Below, piece by piece: positions 34,475-43,361 of a stretch of DNA of 64,000 nt. Within the stretch, counting starts at the first letter, position 1; each line of letters opens with the position of its first letter. This DNA is from Blepharisma stoltei (lineage: Eukaryota; Ciliophora; Heterotrichea; Heterotrichida; Blepharismidae). The translations under genes and the position numbers were made by a program. A model generated the notes under the pieces. The model was given only the letters and a program-made list of their open reading frames with translations. It did not search any database and was not told the DNA's origin. Location: the NCBI GenBank assembly GCA_914767885.1, contig CAJZBQ010000038.1:62001-126000 (forward strand), written 5' to 3'.

Positions 34475-36365
34475 TTAAAGCTCTTTGAAGTCTGATCTGG
34501 AATCCATTTCTCTTTCCTTTGACTCTGTAAAACTATCAATTATTGGCTCTGGTTGAATGGGTGAAGGCGCAAGAGTGTAGTTTATCAGCAAGTCTAGATT
34601 TTCAAGCTGGTTTTTGACCTCAGCAGATTTAATATATGAGTAATCATTTTTTACTGAAGGCTTGGAAAGCTGATATCCTGACATGTTCCTTTTGACTGAG
34701 ACTGGAGCTGAGCTGTTTTGAAAAGGAATAAATTCACTATTCGAGCTGATGTGATAGGAGTTTGAAGGCGCAAAATTGGGCTTGGTTTCAAGAATTGGCT
34801 GGCTGTAGTAGTAAGGCCTGAAAGCTTGAGCTATAGAGAACTGATTTTTCTGGGCTGTTACTAATGATCTTTGTCGGAGCTCTTCTTTCAGTTTGTCTAG
34901 CTCATTTAAAGCGTCCATTCTTTCTACGTTTGATCTACTGGCTTCACTCTTCAATTTCTCTATAATATCTTTTAGAGCGGAATGCTGCCCCACAAGTTCT
35001 CCTCTCGATTGCCATACATCAAGCTCTCTTTGTCTTGGTCTGGGCTCATTATTAATTTCCTTTGGCGGATTTGGCTGCGTCACTACTGGCTGAGTGGTTT
35101 CAGGTTTCTTACTCTCTCCGTGAGCGAGCAAAACCATTGGAAAAATCCCTATTTTTTGCTCAAAAACTAGCACTCCGTGAGCAAACAAAAAATTTTTTGA
35201 TATACAAATTTTTTACTGAAAATTTTGATATAAGTGAGCTAATTCTATTTAATTCTAAACAATTGCTTTTTAAAACATAAATTTATAGATTAAATTGATT
35301 TTTATTTCTCAATTTTACGAATAGGAATAATGAAAAAAACAAATAAAATTTATATATAAATTTTTTTAAAAATAAAAATTCACTTCTTGTGAGCGAGCAA
35401 AAATTTTTTGGTTCGCTCATAGAGGAGGGGGAGTTAGCATCTTGAAATACGACTTGAGACGTGCGCTCAGTTTTGTCAGAAGGAGTCGCTACTTCTCCTC
35501 TTTCATATTTTATCTCATGCCTGAATTTCTTTTCCAATTCTTTTTGTTCCCTCATAATTTTGGCTTCTTCAATTCTTTCTTCTAACAATTTCCTCGCTTT
35601 ATCTTCTTCAGTCTTCTTTTTCTTTTCTATCATTTGATCATTTAGTGCTTTTCTTCAGTCATCTTTTAAGGTTTCTCTTTTGTCTTGATACATGCTGCTT
35701 TCGTATTGTTTTTCAAATTTTATTGTTCCTGCAGGATCTCCTTTGTTGTTTGTAAATCCTGCTGGTCTTTTAGTCACAATTCGTCCTTGGCTGTCTCTCA
35801 TGGGTGCTCCAGCGCCTGGTCTCCCAAAAGGAAAATATTCTTCTGATGACTCTTGTTTGGCTTCAGGCTTTTTTGAAGTCTGATATTGGCTTGGTTGTGA
35901 GAAATTTTGATAGGGAATGCTTGCATTTTGGTATTGCATCCCTTCTAAAGAGTAACCGTTAGGCTGATAACCTGAGTCTTGGGATCCAAACTGCTTTGGA
36001 AACTGATTTTCATCCCTTCTGAAAGCTGTAGATTCTTGGACAGGGTATGGCCTTGCTTCTCTATTTTGGGTATTCGGCATGTATGAATCTTCTTTTTCCA
36101 AGATTCTTCCTCGTCTACTGATTTTTTCTCTTTCCTGCGATGCTTTTTGTATTTCTTTTCGATAATCGTCTGCCAGCTGAGCTCTTCGCGAATCATATTC
36201 ACCTCTTGGGTTTGTAAAAAAATTGGATGGTTCGTCATTCTGCTGCTGAGCCTTGGAGTAAGGGCCTTGAGAAGCGTATTGGTCTGGCCGAGATTGTGAA
36301 TTAACTGGATTATTTGACCTGCTTAGATATCTTGCTACTGGTTCAAGTGAATATAATAAACTCAT
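34475..36365 (-). CDS. CSPP1-like centrosome/cilium protein (tentative)
   Basis: Segments 35435-36365 and 34475-35109 (minus strand) give 521 residues with TGA-Trp at about 35653. The N-terminal half is polar and Q/S/Y-rich. 'PFGRPGAGAPMRDSQGRI' at about residue 190 is the kind of 'FG.PG.GAP.RD..G' motif I associate with CSPP1 and related ciliary proteins. A basic coiled coil follows ('KALNDQMIEKKKKTEEDKAR'), then a second, shorter coiled coil and a Pro/Ser-rich tail. The assignment rests on this one motif and on composition. A MITE interrupts it at 'FQDA-KKPET'. Confidence 0.55.
35110..35434. mobile_element. MITE as IES (325 bp) in the CSPP1-like gene
   Basis: ACTCTCTCCGTGAGCGAGC at one end and its relative GCTCATAGAGGAGGGGGAGT at the other. 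TA at 35110 and 35435. Removal restores frame ('QVVFQDAKKPETTQ'). Confidence 0.85.
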
Positions 36366-36835
36366 ACTTTTTTTGAAATAATGCTAACTCCTGGATATAT
36401 CAAAATTATATTTTTAGATTTAAATAAAATCTGTCTTTATCTGCATAAATATAATAAAATTTCAAATCATTCTATAAATTTATATGCCTATTTCTATAAA
36501 TACTAATAATCAGAATATTTATTTAGCAACGTAATAGTCATTTGCTAAAATATAATTATTTTATCTTACCCTCCTTTAAATTGGAACAAATATCTGTAAA
36601 ATTTTTTATTTTTGGATAAATTAGCCCCTTTAAAATTTTAACAATTTTTTCAAATTCAAAGTATTGTCAAATTATATTTTTTTTTTTTAAATTTTATAAA
36701 AATCATACCCAATTTAAATTAGGGATTTAAAAATCCTTAATAAAACTCATTCCACAAAAAATCATGAATAATGCTCAATTGAATATTCGCCAATTAATTG
36801 CAAATCTAAAGCAGCTTCAACTTAGATAAGAATAA
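36366..36835. other. Gap with a TTTAAATTGGAAC repeat
   Basis: Non-coding and AT-rich. About 36568-36660 matches the repeat near 17330: ACCCTCCTTTAAATTGGAAC, then GGATAAATTAGCCCCTTTAAA. Confidence 0.5.
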
Positions 36836-38428
36836 ATGGCAAAAGCTGAGCCAAGTGTTGACTGACTCTACGACTATATCTTACAATTCCTAAAATCCCC
36901 AGGATGGAGAATCCCCATTGTTTCATTCATGGACGAAAACTGCGCAGCTTTTGATTCTGAAGACGAGAACAAGCTTGTCTACACAGAAATCCACGATGTA
37001 TTTTTCACATAGAAATTTAAAGAACTGATCGACAGCCTCCTCGAAAACCTCTGCAGAGAAATCGGCGTCACCCCTCAGCAATTTGTAAACGTTTGCGGAA
37101 TTGGCATGAAATCGCCAGCCCATAGAAGAATCTTTGAGCAAATAATTGCATGCGATAACTTCATGAGCTTCAAAAAACTCATGCTCAAGAGGAATAAGGA
37201 AATTGAAATGGAGGTTGCCAAGCTTATGTCAAAACCTGAATCTCCTACACCTGCAGGAGCAGAAAAAGAAGTAAAAGAGCAGGCTGAAATGGCCCAGGCG
37301 ATCACTTTAAGTCTGGCTGCTGAAGAGGAAAGGAAGAGGAAGCTGGATCGTGAAGAAGAAGAGCTCCAAAGGGTGTTAAGGCTCAGCGAAGAAGAGTTTA
37401 AGAGGAAACAAGAGCAAGAAGCTCAACGACTGGCTGCCTTGAAAAGGTTGGAAGATGAAAAAGCTGGAAAAATGAAGCAGGCTGAAGAAGAAAAAGCTGC
37501 AAAAGTGAAGCAGGCTGAAGAAGAAAAAGCTGCAAAAGTGAAGCAGGCTGAAGAAGAAAAAGTCGTCAAATCTAAGCATTTCGAAGAAGAAAAAGCTCAC
37601 AAGGTAGAGAGTGAGCATATAAGACCAGAAGAAGAAAAGAAAGGAGAAGTTGAGGCTGCAAGTCCTGAAGGAAGCAAAAAATCAGCCAAAGGGTTAAAAG
37701 ATGACAAGAAAAGAGTAATGGAAGAGATGAAACAGAAAGAACTTGAAAAGAAACTGCAATTAGAAAGAGAAGAAAAAGAAAGAGAACAAGAATCAATCAG
37801 GAAAAAGCAGAAACAAGAAGAAGAACGCCTAAGAGCAGTCAACGAAGCTGCAGAAAGAGAAATCCAAGAGCAACTCAGAGAGCAGGAAGAAGCCAACAAA
37901 CTCAAAATCCAACGAGAACTAGAGCTGCAAGAAAAGAAAGTAAAAGAAATGCAAGAATTCATGAGCCGCTCCTCTGATAAGAAGCAAGAAGAAAGAAAGG
38001 AGCATTCTCCTGAAGACAAGAACCACCCTGACCTCAGACCCATCCAAAAACGCAAGCAAGGCCCAGTATGTTTTATATAGGCAAATGCTTTGGATTTCCT
38101 CAATGAAAATCCAAGAGAAAAGACTGACGAGCTCGAAGAAGAAGCCCAAGAGATAGCCAAGAAGTCTAGCAATGCTGATTACTCTAATGAACCCACTGGA
38201 GTAGAAACGCTGGCCCAACGTCAAGCAAGACTTAAAAGGCAAAGAGACGAACTTCTAGCACGTAAAAAGCAGGAAAGAGAGCATGAGATGAAGCAGCATG
38301 TAGCCAACGGAGGTTCTGATTTTAGCGTCAGAAAAGATGTGTCTCATCTACCTCCAATTATCACCCAAGAAGAAATTGAAAAGAGAAGAAATATATATTC
38401 AAAGATTAAACAGGAAGAGCCATTATAA
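36836..38428 (+). CDS. CFAP36: CFAP36 (CCDC104), BART-domain cilia protein
   Basis: Exons 36836-36997, 37013-38065 and 38081-38428 give 520 residues. The first 120 form a BART domain ('WLYDYILQFLKSPGWRIPIVSFMDENCAAF', split here as 'SPGWRIPIVSF', then 'YTEIHDKFKELIDSLLENL' and 'FEQIIACDNFMSFKKLML'). In CFAP36 this domain binds ARL3 and helps traffic to cilia. Residues 160-410 are highly charged coiled coil and include three units of 'KQAEEEKAAKV' repeated at DNA level. Human CFAP36 is shorter, mainly because of this helix. Two 15-nt introns confirm the frame. It ends 22 bp from the converging importin-alpha gene. Confidence 0.85.
36998..37012 (+). other. 15-nt intron
   Basis: GTATTTTTCACATAG inside the BART domain. 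Splicing removes an in-frame TAG and joins 'EIHD' to 'KFKELIDS'. Confidence 0.9.
38066..38080 (+). other. 15-nt intron
   Basis: GTATGTTTTATATAG. Splicing joins 'RKQGP' to 'ANALDFLNENP' and extends the protein by 115 residues. Confidence 0.9.
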
Positions 38429-38450
38429 AGTATTTTAATTTTATCAGTGC

Positions 38451-40001
38451 TTAATCAAAATTAAACGGAGCGTCTTCGATCATGTTCAAGAATTTTGTAA
38501 CGTCATTTTGCTCAATTTCAAAGTAGGTCTCGATAATTGATTTTGACTTAGTATAAATTTTTTCCAGCTTATGTGACTGCAAATTTTCAAGAACTGTGAG
38601 TCCTCCACATCCATCAACTTGCATGGCATAACAATTTACTTTAGACCCATTTTTCTCATGGGTGCTGCCACATTTCAATATGTTTTCAATAGCAAGGAGG
38701 CTTATATAGATCGGCTTACTGCTATTGCAGGACAGCATATTGCAAAGTGCAGGGATCACCCCTAAATTAACAAGTTCATTAATTTGTGAAGCAGAAGCTT
38801 TAGAAATTGTATTGCTTATTGCTCACAAAGCTTCTTCTTGGACTCCTAATGAGTCTCTATTTAAAATTTGGATTATTCCTTTAAAAATACCCAGCTTAAA
38901 CAAAATCTCAAGCTGTGCCTCAGTTCCCACGCATAGGTTAGACAAGCTCCATACAGCCTCTTTTCTGATACTTTTTCGGTTACTTTTCAATTCTTTTGCT
39001 AGCAGAATAGGCGCTTGGCTGTTAAGAATAAACTCAGTTTGTGGGTCTGGCCCTGCAGAAATATTCCCAACAATCCTAATCGCAGGCAATTGCAGTTCGG
39101 ACTCTTTGTCATTAATAAACTCAAAAATTCTGCTTGTAGCTCCTAAATCAATTAGTTTTTGGCCTGCGTCAACAGACTCTTCTGAAAGAATGGCGAATGC
39201 CCATAAGCAATTGCTGAGTGTTTCTATGTCACTGAAAGTTTGGAATACTTTAAATAGCGCTGGGATCGCAGGACATAAAATTGAATATTCAGGCAAGGGC
39301 TTAGTTCTACATATATTACTGAGTGCTCAGGTCGCATTTTTAATTAAGCTTTCTTTTTGTGAAGTCAAAATACTATCAACCAATAAGCTTAAGCCTGAAT
39401 ACTGCAATACGATATTTCTTGTAGTTTCTGAGTCTGCACAGATATTTCCTATACATCAGATCGCTTGTTCTCTTAATTCATCAATAGGAGAGTTCATCAA
39501 AGCTATCATTTTCTCTATTATCCCTTTTTCTACTAATGCTGCAGTTCATTTAGGCTCCCCTGATGCAATATTAGTAAAAATTCATGATGCCTCATATTGC
39601 AGCTGGGGAAAATCATACCTATCTAGCCAACTCAGCACAACTGAAAGCACCCCAGTATCCACAATACTCTGAATTTGCTGACCTTCATGGCTCATTATCT
39701 TTCTCAATCCCTGTGCAACATATAAATATTGCCCTTCATCTTGTGAATTCACAACGTCCAAAAATTGAGGCAAGTCTTCTAATGTATAATCTTGTTTATA
39801 ATGTGAATTTACCTCAATCCATGACTTCTCTCTGATTTCAATATTCCGCTTTTTTGTGGCTTCCTCAATGCGCTTTGATCTTCGTAACTCCACAGAATGC
39901 GAGTCATGTAGACTTTTTACTTGGGAAGGGTCGAATGGCCTCATGAACTCTTTAGACCGGTCCTTTGGAGATTTGCTGTAGATTTCTGATTCTTCGGCCA
40001 T
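38451..40001 (-). CDS. Importin subunit alpha (karyopherin alpha)
   Basis: 516 codons without insert or intron. The N-terminus is basic ('RRSKRIEEATKKRN'), the autoinhibitory importin-beta-binding region, though shorter than in animals. Ten or so ARM repeats follow with the diagnostic Trp/Asn ladder: 'YEASWIFTNIASG', 'REQAIWCIGNICADS', 'IKNATWALSNICR', 'RKEAVWSLSNLC' and 'QEEALWAISNT'. The C-terminal acidic helix ends in 'DDAPFNFD'-type residues. The protein links NLS cargo to importin beta for nuclear import, which matters in a ciliate with two nuclei. In-frame TGA-Trp occurs in several repeats. A degenerate paralog is at 1738-3862. Confidence 0.9.
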
Positions 40002-40060
40002 ATCTTTATTCTTAAAGAGAATTTAAATAGAATAGAAAACCAATATGCATTAATAAGCAA

Positions 40061-42966
40061 ATGAGAAGAAGTAGGGAGTGCAATGGAGTTTCTGAAGACG
40101 CGCCAACGTTTCTTAAAACAAGATATGGAGAAATTGTTAAACAAAGAAAGCCTAACACAGGAATACATATACAGGCCAAGCTTAAATTTGGGGTCAGCTC
40201 AGATTCTCCGCCGTTGTTCCAGCTGCCAAATGTCCTGGTTAGTACAAGACAGTCTAACCTATCGCCTCCTAGGTCAAAGAGCATTGAGCCGTTTTTACCT
40301 CATCAAGGGACTATCCATAGCAAAGATCAAGACTTTGATAGTGTAAAATTTTCGGTTAAAAAGGACGTGATTCTTGGTATCAAGGACAAGGTTCGATATC
40401 AGTCAGTTTTCCATCAAAATTTCTTACAGAGAATTTATCAGAGAAAAGGGTTTTACAAAAGCAAAGGAGAAATAACAGGAAACAATAAAATCCCAAAAAT
40501 AGAAAGGAAAGGAAAAAGTGATCTTTCTATACTACAGTCGTCTAAACTTGTCCAGACTGCAATCTAAACCTTAATTAGTCTAAACGCGTTTAACGTCCAC
40601 TCGTACATAGCAACCTCCAACTGCGCTCTGGGGTGAACTTCGCGCCATTTCCTTACTCCCCCCCCTCCGTAAGTGAACAAAACCATTAGAAAAATCGCTA
40701 TTTTTTGCCCAAAAACCCACCCTCCGTGAGTGAACAAAAATTTTTTTAATACAAAAATTTTTTATGGAAAAAAAATTTGATATATAAATGATAATTATTA
40801 TAATGAAATCTAGAGCTAATTCTGTTTAATTTAAACGAATTGCTTTTTAAAACATAAATTTTCTAAATTAAATTAATATTTGCTTTCCAATTTTTGCGAA
40901 TTAGGATTTTTTTAAATTTCGAAAAAAAATATTGTTTATAAAATTTATATATAAATTTTTTAAAAAAAAAACAATTAACCCCCCTCCGTGAGTGAACAAA
41001 ATTTTTTTGTTCACTCACGGAGGGGGGGAGTTAGGCCCACCAAATGTGTGGCAATCTTTGACTTTGATCACTAAAGAGGGCAGCAGTCTTAAAATCTGGG
41101 CTTCGACGACTCTTCTTTGAGCTCAGGCAATTACTTGATCCAAACGTACCCTAAAGTTTCAGTCTCCGCCGCCTGGTGTAAGTGACACCCTTCTGGAAAA
41201 TTTCATCCCCTAAGTTCAGAAATCCGGTAAAAAATCATCTCGCTCTTGCTTCCCTGTCATAGCTGGGATAATTTCCACAGGGTAAGCAAACCTCATAATT
41301 AAATTGCTGGTAGGGTAGGGTAAAATAAATTTTTCTTATTCGTAATTAAAATATGCTCGAGGTGAATTTTGTTTGGAGACAGAAAATTCAAGCGGCACCA
41401 TATTTTAATTATGTTCAGATTACAATCAGCAGATATAGTTCAAGACAAAGCAGGTTTACCTCAACAAAGCATTCATCGGTTGACCCTGATAACTCGCTTA
41501 TGAGAGACTATGAATCATAATTTAACTTAAATTATTATCTAATAGCTTCCAGTCAGCCGCGTCAGATTTTCACGCCCCTAGCTTCGCTCCACCCTCTTGC
41601 TTGCCAGTCAGATTCCACAGCCTGAGGTCTAAGCTGCTTCCTCTAGATCATCATCATCATCATCAATTATTCAGCAGGCAAGCCTGCAGCAAACCCTTAT
41701 GGGCTTTTTGTTATAATCCAACTATCTAGAGATTTCTGCCTAATAACCTTGCCTTCAGTAGCGCCCGTCCTTATGATCCACTTCTTTCTCCACTTCCAAC
41801 TTTCTCTGTAGCCTTCTTCAACTTCCTGAGCCTCATCACTTTCGCCAATTTCATCCGTTTCATCAGCTTCATCAGTTTTCACGATTTCATCTGTTTCATC
41901 AGCTTCATCAGTTTCATCAGCTTCATCAGTTTCACCGATTTCATTTGTTTCATCAGCTTCATCAGTTTCATAAACTTTATCAGTTTCATCACCTTTGCTG
42001 TTTTAGAATTTTTGATTTTTTGAGTTTTTGGTATTTTCTGAGGGTTTTGGACTTTTGGTCTTGGGCTTCTTGGGCTTTTTGGGCTTTTAGGGTTTTTTGG
42101 GTTTTTTGGACTTTTTTGGGCTTTTTGGCATTCTGGACTTTTTGGGCTTTTTTGGGTTTTTTTGGGTTTTTGGGCTTTTTGGGCTTCTATTTCGATCGAT
42201 GTTGACCTTAGTCCTGCGGCTGCCATTAACTCTCCACTATCCAAGATTTCTCCGAGCTGCCGTGCAATTGTGGTCCTTATCTTCTCCTCCCATTCATTTT
42301 CTTCTCCTAATTCTTCTTCGTAATCCCCATCTTCTTCCAAATACTCTTCATCAATTTCCTCATCTTTCATTCCGTCCTCCCTTCAAAATTCGCATTTCTT
42401 CTTCCCAGATCTCAATTTCATCCAGGATTCCATCATAAATACTGTCATAATCTTCAAATTCGCTACATGAATCATAATCCCCGCAAGAGTCTCAGCTGCT
42501 CGCGTAGTCATACTGCTCCATTTTCGCGCAAAAAATAAAAGTGCTTCCTCTAGATTACGTTGGAAAATTGCCTGATTGATCAAATGAACGCTCTCAATGC
42601 TGGACTATTGTTCTCCATCAGGCCAAGTAAGCACACTCATCGCTTGCTGCTCTTCCTTCCACAACGTCTCCAGACTCCCGCCTTGCTGCAGGTTGGTTTG
42701 CCACACCATCTTTATGTGCGGACTATGAATCAGATTTTTCTCTTGCAAGGACTCCTTTTTCAACAAGATATGGCAAGCTAAATCCAAAATCTCTGTCTAG
42801 ATGTGAAGCAAACCTGCCTAAGCTAGCTGAAAAACTAGAGCAGCTAGAACAAAGCATTAGTATAGAAGATTTTGAGCAGAGGCTAACCCACTATCCTTCT
42901 CCTAAAAAGAGAAATCTGCATGAGTATTATAAAACCGCAGAACCTCTCCAAAAAAATGATGCATAA
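40061..42966 (+). CDS. Small basic Ser-rich protein, unknown function, interrupted by two large IESs
   Basis: Segments 40061-40557, 41421-41508 and 42724-42966 give about 275 residues ending TAA, with frame kept through both joins. The N-terminal 160 residues are basic and include 'VKFSVKKDVILGIKDKV'. The middle is Ser/Arg/Thr-rich ('SRYSSRQSRFTSTKHSS'). The C-terminus has a short coiled coil ('LPKLAEKLEQLEQSISIEDF') and ends 'HEYYKTAEPLQKNDA'. I recognise no domain. The first join could instead use TA at 40543, which removes five residues. It diverges from importin alpha with 59 bp between the starts. Confidence 0.65.
40558..41420 (-). mobile_element. GC-rich R2 element as IES (about 863 bp) with a nested MITE
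   Basis: Flanks CAGACTGCAATC / CAGATTACAATC look like a worn 12-bp target duplication. Inside the left end is TAACGTCCACTCG as in the 31028 copy. The structured end lies at 41343-41411 (TAATTAAAATATG...CATATTTTAATTA). A complete MITE sits inside at 40656-41031. Removing the whole block restores frame. If a TA pair is required, the left limit would be 40543. Confidence 0.65.
40656..41031. mobile_element. MITE nested inside the R2 element
   Basis: ACTCCCCCCCCTCCGTAAG / CTCACGGAGGGGGGGAGT ends, TA on both sides (40654, 41032). The interior is nearly the same as the copy at 708-1072. The R2 sequence resumes on both sides. Confidence 0.85.
41509..42723 (-). mobile_element. IES (1215 bp) with low-complexity open frames, flanked by 12-bp direct repeats
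   Basis: GACTATGAATCA lies at 41506-41517 and 42721-42732. Joining at its TA restores 'SLMRDYESDFSLARTP' with frame unchanged. Inside, the minus strand carries long open stretches: a Lys/Pro/Gln repeat ('QKSPKSPECQKAQKSPKN'), an acidic block, and in another frame an (ETDEAD)n repeat. The good-looking parts are in different frames, so I do not call a gene. A decayed germline-limited gene or repeat carried by the element is possible. Confidence 0.7.
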
Positions 42967-43150
42967 ATAGTTATAAATATCAATATTTTCCATAAAATAA
43001 TTCTACACCAATTATCATGCATGGTTTTCTGAGCTGATATATATAAAAAGATGTTCTGATTTTCCTTTATTTGCCTTAAACTCCTGCATTTATTGACCTA
43101 AAAGCTTAATTTATTCCACTTAAAACACTAATTTAATTATATCATTAATC

Positions 43151-43264
43151 TTAGCTAAACTTGATAACTTTAAGGTTTGCATAGCTCATGTACATTAAAG
43201 GCACCACCACTCCAGCGACCATAATAGCGCAGCCCACGAAATACATCATATAGTCCAGTTCCAT
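43151..43264 (-). CDS. 37-residue single-span membrane protein
   Basis: ATG at 43264 to TAA at 43151. The sequence begins 'MELDYMMYFVGCAIMVAG' and continues through one hydrophobic span ('VVVPLMYMSYANLK'). It is GC-richer than the flanks and fits the local codon style, with short intergenic spaces on both sides, which argues for a real small gene. It resembles small accessory subunits of respiratory or ER membrane complexes in size, but I cannot place it. Confidence 0.55.
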   Translation of the reverse strand: MELDYMMYFVGCAIMVAGVVVPLMYMSYANLKVIKFS

Positions 43265-43361
43265 TCCGCAGAATTAATTTTTATTAAAATGATAATTTAT
43301 AAACAAATTAAAATAAATATTTAAAATATTTCGTAAAGTAGCAAGTTGACTTTACTGAGGT

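Noticed and set aside
37460-37570. Short regular DNA repeats as a CRISPR or satellite array
   Set aside because: They encode the KQAEEEKAAKV heptad-like repeat in the CFAP36 coiled coil.
42560-42781. Plus-strand small gene over 42560-42781
   Set aside because: Most of it lies inside the 41509-42723 IES, and its last part is out of phase with the restored gene.
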